Shown: positions 35,822 through 44,863, counted from the stretch's first letter. The stretch: 64,000 bases of DNA from Bacillota bacterium (GCA_021769885.1 JAETSA010000008.1:1-64000), one strand, 5' to 3'. The notes: a model not told the origin generated them from the letters alone. Numbers and translations: made by a program.

Positions 35822-36382
35822 TTATTGGAAAGATGTATTGCTGTATTGGAAAGATGTATTGCTGTATTCGTAAAGCGGTATAAATGTTTTCTTTGCCGTC
35901 ACAATAAACGTCCTTTTCCCGTTTTCTGCGCCGTACAGCGGGAAAAGTGCTTTGTATTCCTCTGAAAAGCGAAGATACACATCTTCTAAAATATAAATTT
36001 TCGGTGTGCAATGTTCAAGGAGCTGCAAGAAAAATGCATTCTGACACACCGTTCCATATAACACATTTGTCATATCGTTTGTCCATAGGACTTCTAAACT
36101 CGTCATTTCGGGCTGTAGATATTCTCGAATTTTATCAGAACCGAAAAGCGTTATATATGCATATTGTGTTTTATCGTTTGAATCGGTTGTCTTATACAAG
36201 GGGATCTGTGCGCTGATTGAACCACCTTTTACGGTGTGTACGGCGTTGGATATAACGACGGTTTGAATATCTTTATAATATATGCGTTTCCGCTTTATTT
36301 TGCCGAAATAAATTTGTAAAAAATCTTGCTGATGATCGTATTGACGCATCGTACCGTTTGCTTTTGCAAAGATCTTGTTCAT
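35822..36382 (-). CDS. Unknown protein with duplicated C-terminal heptapeptide
   Basis: A 186-aa protein without membrane helices or signal peptide. The N-terminus (FLQIYFGKIKRKRIYYKDIQTVVI) looks like a beta-rich PH-type fold, which is a guess. The last residues are YSNTSFQ twice in a row, made by a 21-bp perfect tandem repeat at 35827-35868. The stop lies almost inside the rpsO promoter. Flanked by XRE and repeat regions; no family is recognised. Confidence 0.65.
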   Translation of the reverse strand: MNKIFAKANGTMRQYDHQQDFLQIYFGKIKRKRIYYKDIQTVVISNAVHTVKGGSISAQIPLYKTTDSNDKTQYAYITLFGSDKIREYLQPEMTSLEVLWTNDMTNVLYGTVCQNAFFLQLLEHCTPKIYILEDVYLRFSEEYKALFPLYGAENGKRTFIVTAKKTFIPLYEYSNTSFQYSNTSFQ

Positions 36383-36469
36383 AATATATCTCCTAAAGCT
36401 TTGTCATTCTGCGTACAGTGAAAAATCTCACGCCGCACGAATGCTTTTAATGCACGCACAGCGGCGTTA

Positions 36470-36955
36470 TAATTAACAAACCGCTTAACGCCCCCTCTTC
36501 GAGGGGGCTGGCACGCCACAGGTGTGACTGGGGGGGAGTTACCTCGTCCGTCCGTTGCATTGGGCGACTTTTTTGCGGGCGAACGCAGTTCGCCCCTACG
36601 CAGTTTGTGCGTTATTGTACATAGCGTAGGGAACTACCTCTGTGTTGTTCCGCAAATTTCATCGGACTTCGCCGGCGCACAATGCACGCCAAGTATGCAG
36701 AAGCGTAACCGAGCCGGCAGGCGAGACCTTGCTCGCGCCGTTTTTGTTTGTACAAATTTTTCGGTCGGCTCGGGCGGGCGTGGAAACCCGCCCCTACGGG
36801 GGTTGTGCATCACCGTTGGGTTTGCGTAAAATCTGACCTTGCTCGGGCGATTCGTGAATCGCCCCTACGGGGTAGTACGTTGTTTTGTATACCGTAGGGA
36901 CAGCCCTTGTGGCTGTCCGTTTGCGGGCGGATGAGTCATCCGCCCCTACGGGTGT
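36470..36955. repeat. Intergenic hairpin array A12
   Basis: Begins with a TATAATTAACAAACCGC...CCCCCTC/GAGGGGG...GACTGGGGG composite (36470-36540). Bases 36575-36690 are identical to 38570-38685, and 36801-36867 match 38686-38752 with one change. The intervening 36691-36800 (110 bp, a truncated long composite plus GGCGTGG/CCCGCC hairpin) is absent from the second copy. Confidence 0.85.
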
Positions 36956-37024
36956 CGCAGACAATCGGAGCCATGCAAATTTCTTGGGTGTGTGTGGCAA
37001 TCTGTCCTTAGAACACAATAATTA

Positions 37025-37063
37025 TACCCCGTATGGAGCATTTTGTCAACTCTGTATGGGGTA
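37025..37063 (+). promoter_or_regulatory. Probable operator of the 37-kb XRE gene
   Basis: An imperfect inverted repeat, TACCCCGTATGGAG and CTCTGTATGGGGTA, separated by 11 nt in an AT-rich stretch 22 nt before the XRE start. Confidence 0.55.
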
Positions 37064-37085
37064 TTCTGTTAAAATAGATTCGGTG

Positions 37086-37310
37086 ATGAATATGGAAACT
37101 AGATTACGTGAATTACGCGAAGATAACGATTTAACACAAGACGAGTGTGCGAGAATCGCGTTTATTTCTAAAAATTCCTATATTCGATATGAAAAGGGAG
37201 AGCGTATTCCACCGTTAGATATAGTGAAAAAATTTGCTGAATATTATGGGGTTTCCATTGACTACATAGCCAAATTGTCAGATATACGTACCCCGATTCA
37301 AAAGCAGTAA
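37086..37310 (+). CDS. XRE-family regulator
   Basis: A 74-aa helix-turn-helix protein: TRLRELREDNDLTQDECARIA, then SKNSYIRYEKGERIPPLDIV, AEYYGVSIDYIAKLSD. Two in-frame ATGs (37086, 37092) exist without a clear ribosome-binding site, so it may be translated from a near-leaderless mRNA. It is convergent with the APH-like gene. Confidence 0.85.
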   Translation: MNMETRLRELREDNDLTQDECARIAFISKNSYIRYEKGERIPPLDIVKKFAEYYGVSIDYIAKLSDIRTPIQKQ

Positions 37311-37333
37311 TTGTGCCTGTAGATTTACAGGTA

Positions 37334-37370
37334 ATCGCCGCCCCCGAGGAATCCCTCGGGGGCGATGTTG
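37334..37370 (+). terminator. Terminator of the 37-kb XRE gene
   Basis: CGCCCCCGAGG / CCTCGGGGGCG stem closed by AATC and followed by ATGTTGTTTGTT. Confidence 0.7.
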
Positions 37371-37394
37371 TTTGTTCCGTACAATCCTTGCGGT

Positions 37395-37426
37395 CGTACA
37401 TTTCGGGCGAACACAGTTCGCCTCTA
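37395..37426. repeat. Single short hairpin at the end of the APH-like gene
   Basis: GGGCGAAC/GTTCGCC hairpin (A13). The TAG stop of the APH-like gene is formed at its CTCTAC edge, so the repeat marks the end of the coding region. Confidence 0.7.
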
Positions 37427-38416
37427 CTTAAACGATGCATTCAAATGCCGCAGCAACGGTTCTCGGATTTTTTGATAGTAACGGACGTGCTGTAAGGATT
37501 CCTTTACCTGTCCAATGCCGAGAGCCTGCTCCGCTTCGTCCGCGCATTCGATTTTTAAAGCGCGCTTCAGATTATATTCTAACCATAAAAGACTGCCGAT
37601 ATTGCTGTCGTACAGCAGTTCCCAATCCGTTTGAATTTCACCGCAGACCGATTGATATCCCCGCAAAAATGCTTCTAAACGGCGATAGCGCAGGTGGCAG
37701 GACTCATACCCTGCCCAGCACAGCGCCAGCTGAAACAGCTCCGTATGCGGATTCCCGTAAGACAGAGATTCCAAATCAATCAAATACGGTTTCCCTGCCT
37801 GCCACAGCACGTTTTTGCTGTCCATATCGCCGTTGCTGATACAAGCTTCCTGCGGCAAATTTTGAAGCGCACGTGCACCGTTTTCCGTTCTGCGGTACAG
37901 CAAATCCCGATACGCGTATAATTTTTTGGCGATTTTCGGGCAATCCATTTCGCTTTTTCGGATATAAAAATCCCAATCTACGGTCGGGGTCTCCGACGGC
38001 GGAACGGACGCATCACAGGGGATTCCGTGAATCCGCGCCAAAATACCGCCCATTATCTCACAGTGCTTCGGTTTGATTGCGCCGTCGTGCAGTGCTTTGC
38101 CGTCCAGCCAATCAAAAACATAAAAATACTGATTTTGCAGGCACTGCATTTTTTCGCCGTTATATATGTTTGCAGGTACAATCGGGATATGTGCATTTTG
38201 CAATTCCTGTTCCAGAGTTTCCGCCAAATGCAGATTACGGAACACATCGGGGCGTTGCATCACGCTCGGATTCAAAAGCTTCACGGCATATGTACCCTGT
38301 GCGGTTTCCATTCTGTACATTTTATGCATATATCCGCCCGAAACAGCGGCCACAGGCGTTTGCAGTTCGCCTAAGGACAGTGTTTTGCATATATCTATAA
38401 AAAAGTCTTGTTGCAT
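37424..38416 (-). CDS. APH-like phosphotransferase
   Basis: A 330-aa kinase-fold protein of the aminoglycoside/choline kinase superfamily. It shows SGGYMHKMYRM (G-loop region), YAVKLL lysine, the catalytic motif ISNGDMDSKNVLW (HGD changed to NGD) and YLIDLESLSYGNP. The substrate is unknown; similar clostridial proteins include CotS-, HSK- and fructosamine-kinase-like enzymes. AAGGAA precedes the ATG. It is convergent with a small XRE gene inside a repeat-bounded segment. Confidence 0.85.
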   Translation of the reverse strand: MQQDFFIDICKTLSLGELQTPVAAVSGGYMHKMYRMETAQGTYAVKLLNPSVMQRPDVFRNLHLAETLEQELQNAHIPIVPANIYNGEKMQCLQNQYFYVFDWLDGKALHDGAIKPKHCEIMGGILARIHGIPCDASVPPSETPTVDWDFYIRKSEMDCPKIAKKLYAYRDLLYRRTENGARALQNLPQEACISNGDMDSKNVLWQAGKPYLIDLESLSYGNPHTELFQLALCWAGYESCHLRYRRLEAFLRGYQSVCGEIQTDWELLYDSNIGSLLWLEYNLKRALKIECADEAEQALGIGQVKESLQHVRYYQKIREPLLRHLNASFK

Positions 38417-38479
38417 ATTTAAATTTCCTTATAAAAATTTTGAAGTGACATAATCTATACACAATAATTTGATTTGCAA

Positions 38480-38770
38480 ACCCGTAGGGACAGCCCGGGC
38501 TCGCTGTCCGTTTTTTTACATGCACGGTGAATTTGGTGTATGTGTAGGAACGGACATCCCTGTCCGTCCGCGGGCGAACGCAGTTCGCCCCTACGCAGTT
38601 TGTGCGTTATTGTACATAGCGTAGGGAACTACCTCTGTGTTGTTCCGCAAATTTCATCGGACTTCGCCGGCGCACAATGCACGCCGGTTGTGCATCACCG
38701 TTGGGTTTGCGTAAAATCTGACCTTGCTCGGGCGATTCGCGAATCGCCCCTACAGGATTTGTGCCCCGCC
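38480..38770. repeat. Intergenic hairpin array A14
   Basis: GACAGC/GCTGTC and GGACGG/CCGTCC hairpins, then 38570-38685 (116 bp identical to 36575-36690) directly joined to 38686-38752 (matching 36801-36867), then GCGATTC/GAATCGC. Confidence 0.85.
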
Positions 38771-38787
38771 GTTGGGTTGTGTGCACT

Positions 38788-39714
38788 TCACGGGTTCGTT
38801 GTCTTTTGATAGCACCGCACGTAATCCACGACGAAATCATAAGCTTTGGATTTGTCGTTTTTCTCAGGGTCGCCGCACCAGAATTTTTCGAGCTTTCCCG
38901 TTTCCTTGTTGCGTACAAGTCCCGGGCGGTATACGCCGTTTTCGATACTCCCCGCCACCTCGGTAGACAAAAGCAGATATTCGGGGACTTTGCAGATGCC
39001 CATTTCCCGTCCGTTATAGATATGTGCGGTTTCCCACGTTTTACAGCCGTCCACAAAAAAGGTATACTTATCCTTTTCCCACAGCAGACCGTAGGTGTGA
39101 AATTCTGTATACATATTCGGCACGTAGAATGCGGGCGACGAAACCGTTTTCAGCCGTTCGTCGTAGCCGTCCGCGTGAATCACGTGGATATTTTGATTTT
39201 TGGCTTTCTCGAGTAAATGAAACGCGTGCGGCGATTCCATCACATCGATTTCCACGCCGTCCGCACCGCTCCACTGCACATCGTCATCGGAAAATGCGAT
39301 ATCGTTGTCGGGCATCAGCCAAAACGCCGACCAAATCCCGACGGCGCTCGACGGCTTGCAACGGACTTCAAAATAGCCCTCGGTCTGTGAAAATCCGACG
39401 TAATCCGCGCGTGTTTCATATTCGGGATGTACGTGGCTCGTTTCGAGCATTGCCGTATACCACCCCTCGCCGCGACTGCCGTTTTTCCACAGCGTGCGGA
39501 TGTGCAGTTTGCCGTTCTCGACGAACACCACATCGGGGTCACAGACGTTGAACGCCGCGCGGCGGATGCCGTTTTTCTCGGGATGCTTCGCATCAATAGC
39601 GGTATTGTATTTCCACTTGGTTAAATCCAACAACTCAAAATTGTCCTCGAAGGTTAATTTCCATTCCGTCGGGGAAAGGTTTAATTTTTGTGCAGGAGAT
39701 AGCTTTTTTAGCAT
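38788..39714 (-). CDS. GH16-type beta-glucanase-like protein, no signal peptide
   Basis: A 308-aa jelly-roll glycoside hydrolase. It opens WKLTFEDNFELLDLTKWKY and has the GH16 catalytic motif GVEIDVMES (nucleophile Glu, helper Asp, acid/base Glu) preceded by IWSAFWLMPDN, with TYGLLWEKDKYTFFVDG after. GH16 enzymes cut beta-1,3/1,4-glucans or galactans, usually outside the cell, but this one starts MLKKLSPAQKLNLSP with no signal peptide, so it probably acts on imported oligosaccharides. It starts 11 nt after the FAD protein gene. Confidence 0.88.
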   Translation of the reverse strand: MLKKLSPAQKLNLSPTEWKLTFEDNFELLDLTKWKYNTAIDAKHPEKNGIRRAAFNVCDPDVVFVENGKLHIRTLWKNGSRGEGWYTAMLETSHVHPEYETRADYVGFSQTEGYFEVRCKPSSAVGIWSAFWLMPDNDIAFSDDDVQWSGADGVEIDVMESPHAFHLLEKAKNQNIHVIHADGYDERLKTVSSPAFYVPNMYTEFHTYGLLWEKDKYTFFVDGCKTWETAHIYNGREMGICKVPEYLLLSTEVAGSIENGVYRPGLVRNKETGKLEKFWCGDPEKNDKSKAYDFVVDYVRCYQKTTNP

Positions 39715-39725
39715 ATGCCGTTCCT

Positions 39726-41126
39726 TTATTTTTCTAATTCTCTGCCCATCAAAACGCCCATCACGCTGGACATCATCAGTCCGTGCGTCCAACCGCTGGA
39801 ATCACCGAGACAGTGCAGTCCTTTTACATTGGTGTTGAATTTTTCATCCATTTTGACACGGTTGGAATAAAATTTGATTTCGGGGCCGTACAACAGCGTC
39901 TCGCCGCTGGCAAAGCCCGGCACAACCTTATCGACCGCTTCAATGAATTTGATAATGTTCATAAGCGTCCTGTAGGGCATCGCCGCCGTGAGGTCGCCCG
40001 CCACGGCGTCGGGCAGAGTCGGGCGCACGTTACTGCGTGCCAGCTCTTGCGGCCACGTGCGCTTGCCTGCTAAAATATCACCGTACCGCTGCACGAGAAT
40101 GTGCCCGTCCGCGAGCATATTGACGAGTTCCCCTACCTTTTTCGCATACGGAATCGGCTCGTCAAACGGCGCACGGAAATTGTGACTGCAAAGAATCGCC
40201 AAATTCGTGTTGTCGCTTTTTGTATTTTTATAGCTGTGCCCGTTCACGACTGCTAAGGAGTTGTTATCGTAATTCTCTTGGCTCACAAAGCCGCCCGGAT
40301 TTTGACAGAAGGTGCGCACCTTGTTGGCAAACGGTTCGGGGTAGCCAATCAGCTTGGACTCATACAATACCTTATTGACCTCATCCATCACCTCGTTGCG
40401 CACCTCGACGCGCACGCCGATATCCACCGTGCCCGGCAAATGGTCGATGCCGTGCTTACGGCACATCTCCTCGAGCCAATCCGCGCCCTTGCGCCCCGTG
40501 GCAATCACAACGGTGTCGGCATATTCCGTGCGAATCTCCTGTGTGCCGCAAGGCTGTACGATTGCGCCCTTCGCTTCGCCGTTTTCAATCAGCAAATCCA
40601 CACACTCCGTACGGAAGTGAACGGTTACGCCGTTATCCAGTAAAAATTTTTCAATTTTTCCGTACAGCTGCTGTGCCATTTCTGTGCCGAGGTGGCGAAT
40701 CGGACAATCCACCAGCTTCAGCCCTGCCTGAATGGCACGCAGACGAATCTGCTTGACCTCTTCAGGATGCTCCACGCCCTCTACGTGTGGGTCAGCACCG
40801 AAGTCGAGATAGATTTTATCGGTATATTCAATCATTTTCTGCGCAAAATCCGCCCCGATTAAATCGGGCAGATTGCCGCCGACCTCATAGCAAAGCGACA
40901 GCTTGCCGTCGGAAAACGCACCCGCGCCTGAAAAGCCCGTGGTGATGTTGCAGTCGGGCTTGCAGTTCACGCAACGCCCCGTCTGCGCCTTCGGGCAGTG
41001 CCGCTTTTCGACAGGCAACCCCTTTTCCACAATGGTGATGGATTTTTTTGAGCCGTTTTTGAGCATTTCCAGTGCAGTAAAAATACCCGAAGGACCTGCG
41101 CCGATAATCAATACATCCTGTTTCAT
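39726..41126 (-). CDS. FAD-dependent dehydrogenase (COG2509-like)
   Basis: A 466-aa flavoprotein. The dinucleotide fold DVLIIGAGPSGIFTALEML starts at residue 3, and a second site VIATGRKGADWLEEM lies in the middle. A cysteine group HCPKAQTGRCVNCKPDC near 43-59 is typical of this uncharacterised family and could bind metal or a cluster. The C-terminus CLGDSSGWTHGLMMSSVMG closes the FAD site. AGAGGAAAAA precedes the ATG at 41126. The substrate is unknown; it is co-transcribed with the GH16 gene. Confidence 0.88.
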   Translation of the reverse strand: MKQDVLIIGAGPSGIFTALEMLKNGSKKSITIVEKGLPVEKRHCPKAQTGRCVNCKPDCNITTGFSGAGAFSDGKLSLCYEVGGNLPDLIGADFAQKMIEYTDKIYLDFGADPHVEGVEHPEEVKQIRLRAIQAGLKLVDCPIRHLGTEMAQQLYGKIEKFLLDNGVTVHFRTECVDLLIENGEAKGAIVQPCGTQEIRTEYADTVVIATGRKGADWLEEMCRKHGIDHLPGTVDIGVRVEVRNEVMDEVNKVLYESKLIGYPEPFANKVRTFCQNPGGFVSQENYDNNSLAVVNGHSYKNTKSDNTNLAILCSHNFRAPFDEPIPYAKKVGELVNMLADGHILVQRYGDILAGKRTWPQELARSNVRPTLPDAVAGDLTAAMPYRTLMNIIKFIEAVDKVVPGFASGETLLYGPEIKFYSNRVKMDEKFNTNVKGLHCLGDSSGWTHGLMMSSVMGVLMGRELEK

Positions 41127-41251
41127 TTGTTTTTCCTCTTTCTCTGCCGCATATAAATAGGATATAGCCAAAGCACAAAAAAACCGTAAGCAGAGGTGCG
41201 CCCCCTGTTACGGCAGTCGTTGCCAAACGGCAAAAAATATAACTGCAAATT

Positions 41252-41280
41252 ATGATAGCACGTTTTGCAGGATTTGTCAA
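41252..41280 (-). promoter_or_regulatory. Promoter for the FAD/GH16 operon
   Basis: On the minus strand TTGACA (41280-41275), a 17-nt spacer and TATCAT (41257-41252). Confidence 0.7.
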
Positions 41281-41369
41281 ATCGAACGGAATTTTTAAGT
41301 GGGCGAAAACAGATTTTGTGAAAAATAGTGCTTTAAGTAAAGCGTTTCAGGAAACGAACGATGATGTGT

Positions 41370-41755
41370 TCCGCAGGGGTTCGGGAAATTTTGCGGGCGA
41401 AGAATCCCTCCGTCACGGCTTCGCCGTGCCACCTCCCTTTCACAAGGGAGGCGTTGTGAAGTCCCCTACAAATGGTATGCAAAAGTTTGTCATTCTGAGC
41501 CGCAGGCGAAGAATCTCCTTTTGTGCGAGCTTCTTCTGACGGAGATCCTTCGCTATCGCACAGGATGACAGTGCGGGCGGGCGTGGAAGGTCTCGCCTGC
41601 CGGCTCGGTCGGTGCTTCTGCATACTTCCGTATGCAGAGGTCTCCACCAGAGACCCGCACCCCGCCCCTACGAGGTCAGTGCACCGCCGTTGAGTTTATG
41701 CGAAATCCAACCGTGCTCGGGCGATTCGTGAATCGTCCCTACGAGGGTGCATCCT
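41370..41755. repeat. Intergenic hairpin array A15
   Basis: A CCCTCC...CCTCCCTTTCACAAGGGAGG module at about 41405-41450, a CATTCTGAGC...GAATCTCC module with its partner to about 41575, the TGCATAC/GTATGCA variant of the long composite at about 41580-41670, and GCGATTC/GAATCG. Confidence 0.8.
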
Positions 41756-41756
41756 G

Positions 41757-41798
41757 CCAAAAAAACCGCCGACGGCAATCTCTGACTGCTGTCGGCGG
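41757..41798 (-). terminator. Terminator of the BY-kinase gene
   Basis: CCGCCGAC / GTCGGCGG stem with imperfect inner pairing. On the minus strand it is followed by a run of seven T. Confidence 0.85.
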
Positions 41799-41826
41799 GG
41801 ATATCCTTTAGTTTTGCTTTTTATTT

Positions 41827-43299
41827 TCAGCTTTCTTGCTTATGGTGCTTGTCACTGCCGTAGCCGTACCCGTAACTGCCGTAGCCATAGCCGTAGCCGT
41901 ATTTAGAACCGGCGCGGCGTCCGACGGAATCGGATTTTACATCGTTGTAAATGCAGCCGATAATTTCCGTACCCGAATTGTCGAGATTTTCAATCGCACG
42001 CTTGATGCGGCGCATCGGCGCGCAGTCCTGACGCACAACCAACACGATTGCATCGGAGAATGCCGCCAAAATCGAGGCATCCGCCACAACACCGCAAGGC
42101 GCAGTATCAATCACGACATAATCAAATTCCCGTTTTGCCGAGGAGATAATTTCCTCCATTTGGGTGGTGGAAAGCATTTCGGACGGGTCTAAAATGCCTT
42201 TGCCGTTGAGCAACAGATACAAATTATATTTTTCGGAGTATTTAATGGAATCTGCAAGCGACTTACTGCCGTTTACGACGCCGAGAATGCCCGTGTCCTC
42301 CGTTGCATTGATGCTCAGTGCTTTTGCAACGGCAGGTTTGCGCAAATCGCCGTCAATCAGCAAAACTTCCTTGCCGTTTTTCGCAAGCGCGAGCGCAATA
42401 TTGATTGCCGTTGTGGTCTTGCCTTCATTTTCAAGGGTGCTGGTCACCACGAGCGCCTTTTGCCCCTTGCGGAACAGCATATGATTGAGCTTTGTACGAA
42501 TCAGCTTAAAGGACTCAATGAACGCGAAGCCCGAACGGCGGTCCGTCAGCAGAATACTGTTCTTTTCGCCCTTTTTGTTTTTGACCGGCACGTGATTGAC
42601 GTTGCCGATAATCTTGAGCCCCAATTTGTTGCGGATATCATCGGAAACCAGGACTGCGTCCTTCATAATAATGACCACAACCATAACAAGCACGGCAAGC
42701 AACGCGCCTGCCAAAAAGCCGACTGCCGTATAAATCTTGGTATTGTTATTGGCGTTCGGCCGAGTCGCCAGCATCGGCGGGTCAATCACATTCAGCTGTG
42801 TGCTGGGGAATGCGTTGCTGATGGCTTCCTCATAGTAATTCATATACGCATTTGCAATGCCCTCGGAAAGCTCCGCATTCGGCGTGGTGACTGTCAGATA
42901 CACAATCATTGTTTCTTCAATGGACTGCACGGAAATAAAGCTTTTGATATCGTCCGCCGAAATATCTTTAAAGCCGCAGTTATTGGCAACCTTGGTGCAA
43001 AGCTCAGTTGTGGTGAAAATATATTTGTAGCTGCCCGCCAAGGTGACAGATGCATTCAGGTCGGAGCTGCTCTGCCCTGAAGAAACGAGCGAAGAATTAC
43101 GGTTGTACGCCACAAACATAATTTGAGAGGAATACTGCGGTACATACGTAAGCTTCGCCGCCGCAAAGCCCGACGTTGCCAAAACGATTGCCGCAAGCAG
43201 TACAACCCACCATTTTTTCAAAATCTTTCGGATATAAAGAAGCAGGATTTCAATATTGATCCCGTCCTGCTCATTTTTGGAAACAGAATTATAATCCAT
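41827..43299 (-). CDS. Wzc-type BY-kinase fused to Wzz polysaccharide co-polymerase
   Basis: 490-aa membrane protein for capsule/exopolysaccharide export control. Residues 1-212 form a Wzz domain with helices at about 31-49 and 190-212. Residues 250-450 are a bacterial tyrosine kinase: Walker A STLENEGKTT (287-296), Walker A' LLIDGDLRKP (313-322), Walker B DYVVIDTAP (393-401). Residues 467-480 form a tyrosine cluster (seven Tyr in YGYGYGYGSYGYGY), the autophosphorylation tail. Most Firmicutes split modulator and kinase into two proteins (CapA/CapB); here they are fused as in Proteobacteria. No polysaccharide genes are adjacent. Confidence 0.92.
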   Translation of the reverse strand: MDYNSVSKNEQDGINIEILLLYIRKILKKWWVVLLAAIVLATSGFAAAKLTYVPQYSSQIMFVAYNRNSSLVSSGQSSSDLNASVTLAGSYKYIFTTTELCTKVANNCGFKDISADDIKSFISVQSIEETMIVYLTVTTPNAELSEGIANAYMNYYEEAISNAFPSTQLNVIDPPMLATRPNANNNTKIYTAVGFLAGALLAVLVMVVVIIMKDAVLVSDDIRNKLGLKIIGNVNHVPVKNKKGEKNSILLTDRRSGFAFIESFKLIRTKLNHMLFRKGQKALVVTSTLENEGKTTTAINIALALAKNGKEVLLIDGDLRKPAVAKALSINATEDTGILGVVNGSKSLADSIKYSEKYNLYLLLNGKGILDPSEMLSTTQMEEIISSAKREFDYVVIDTAPCGVVADASILAAFSDAIVLVVRQDCAPMRRIKRAIENLDNSGTEIIGCIYNDVKSDSVGRRAGSKYGYGYGYGSYGYGYGSDKHHKQES

Positions 43300-43363
43300 A
43301 ATATTTCAAAACTTCCCTTTCATAGGCTAAGGCAACCCAGCCAAAACGGCTAAATCTCAATTT

Positions 43364-43392
43364 ATTATACCAAACAAATTTTATATGCGCAA
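43364..43392 (-). promoter_or_regulatory. Promoter for the BY-kinase gene
   Basis: On the minus strand TTGCGC (43392-43387), a 17-nt spacer and TATAAT (43369-43364). Confidence 0.6.
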
Positions 43393-43468
43393 TAGATAAT
43401 TCGTTTTTTAAGGACGTTTTTTTCCCGTTCGCCGCCGGCTCTGCAGCAGACGCAAATCGGAAGCACAC

Positions 43469-44410
43469 TTAATAAGAGAAGCTGTATGTATATGCCGTCC
43501 ATGTATGCGCCGCAAAGTTCCGCACGCGCACAACGACTTTATCCGCGTATACTTCGGTTTGCAGTCCCATACCCGTATCCTGCACATCGGCGTTGCCGTT
43601 GGTGTTTTCAGAGCCGAACGAAGGCACATTGATATAGGTAATCTGCCCTTCCTCGAAAACACCGTACCCGTCCTCGCGCAGACCCATATGCAAATGTCCC
43701 GTAAAAAAGAAAATACGGTTGTCGTATTTTTGCAAAAGCGCGTGCAGTTCGTCGCTCTGTTCACCGACGTGCCCCTCTTGCCAAACCTCTGAAAACACGT
43801 GATTCAAAGGCCAATGGCTGAACAGAAATACGGGCTTTCCGCTTGTTTCTGCCTCTTTCAAAACGCCGTTGAGCCATTCGAACTGCTCGGGGGATATATA
43901 CTGCGCCACGCCTGCGTCGCAGTCGGATGCCAACACAATAAAATAGCACCCCTCTATCACACGCGCGTAATACAGCTCATCAATTTGATTCTCCAAAAAC
44001 GTATTGTTGAAGCGGATGAAACGTTCGCGCAACTTGTCATAATCGCCCCTGTTGTGTTTTCCCGGGCAAATGTCGTGATTGCCCACCGCCATAAGCACGG
44101 TATCTACGGTATTGTATTTTCGCAAAAGCCCGTACAGAATCGCGTTTTCGAATACCTGCCCGTTCATCGTGTTGTCGCCGAGCATTACCAGCGCACGGCT
44201 CTGCACCTCGGCACTCGCCATATCCCGAAAGCCCTCGCCGTACAGCGTGTGCTTCTCCGCACTGTTGCCCTCCATATGTCCGTCGGAAAGCACGGTAAAG
44301 CTGAACTGCATCTCCTCTTGTGCGGGCGGTGCGTAAGACGCAACCTCCCCCGACGGCGAAAATACAAAGACTGCCAAAACAACGGCAAGGATTTTATAAA
44401 GTACGGACAT
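43469..44410 (-). CDS. Secreted calcineurin-like metallophosphoesterase
   Basis: A 313-aa phosphoesterase with an N-terminal signal peptide (YKILAVVLAVFVFSPSGEVAS). Metal-binding motifs are LSDGHME, LGDNTMNG, GNHD, FSHWPLNH and GHLHMG, in the normal order. The first motif reads DGH instead of the usual DxH spacing DSH/DTH. It acts outside the membrane; the substrate is unknown. It lies 21 nt upstream of nothing on its strand except the BY-kinase and follows aroQ by 21 nt, so it may be read from the aro transcript. Confidence 0.9.
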   Translation of the reverse strand: MSVLYKILAVVLAVFVFSPSGEVASYAPPAQEEMQFSFTVLSDGHMEGNSAEKHTLYGEGFRDMASAEVQSRALVMLGDNTMNGQVFENAILYGLLRKYNTVDTVLMAVGNHDICPGKHNRGDYDKLRERFIRFNNTFLENQIDELYYARVIEGCYFIVLASDCDAGVAQYISPEQFEWLNGVLKEAETSGKPVFLFSHWPLNHVFSEVWQEGHVGEQSDELHALLQKYDNRIFFFTGHLHMGLREDGYGVFEEGQITYINVPSFGSENTNGNADVQDTGMGLQTEVYADKVVVRVRNFAAHTWTAYTYSFSY

Positions 44411-44431
44411 AGTGTTTTCCCTTTTCTCTGT

Positions 44432-44863
44432 TTATTTTCTGCTTACAAGATACTCCATTGCTTTTTTATAGCCGTCAAACCCAAGTCCGATGAAATGCGC
44501 TTCGCACGCCATTCCCGCATAGGAAAGCTTCCGAAATTCCTCACGTGTGTTTACATCGGAAATATGCACCTCTGCGGCAGGAATCCCGACCGCCTTCAAT
44601 GCGTCTAAAATGGCAACACTCGTATGCGTATACGCGGCAGGATTGATGACGATGCCGTCAAACGCGCCGTACGCTGCCTGAATTTTATCCACAATGTCGC
44701 CTTCGTGATTGGACTGGAAGCACTCAACCTCCGCGCCCAACTCCTCTGCCCAAGTCCGAATCATTGAAAGCAGAGTTTCATAATTTTGCGCGCCGTAAAT
44801 GGCAGGCTCGCGAATGCCGAGCATATTGAGATTCGGTCCGTTGATAATCAAAAGCTTTTTCAT
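44432..44863 (-). CDS. aroQ: 3-dehydroquinate dehydratase, type II
   Basis: 143-aa shikimate-pathway enzyme. It shows LLIINGPNLNMLGIREPAIYG with catalytic Tyr (YG), FQSNHEGDIVDKIQ, INPAAYTHTSVAI and VHISDVNTREEFRK (catalytic His). The ATG follows the aroE-K stop with no gap, and its GGAGG lies inside the end of that gene. Confidence 0.97.
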   Translation of the reverse strand: MKKLLIINGPNLNMLGIREPAIYGAQNYETLLSMIRTWAEELGAEVECFQSNHEGDIVDKIQAAYGAFDGIVINPAAYTHTSVAILDALKAVGIPAAEVHISDVNTREEFRKLSYAGMACEAHFIGLGFDGYKKAMEYLVSRK

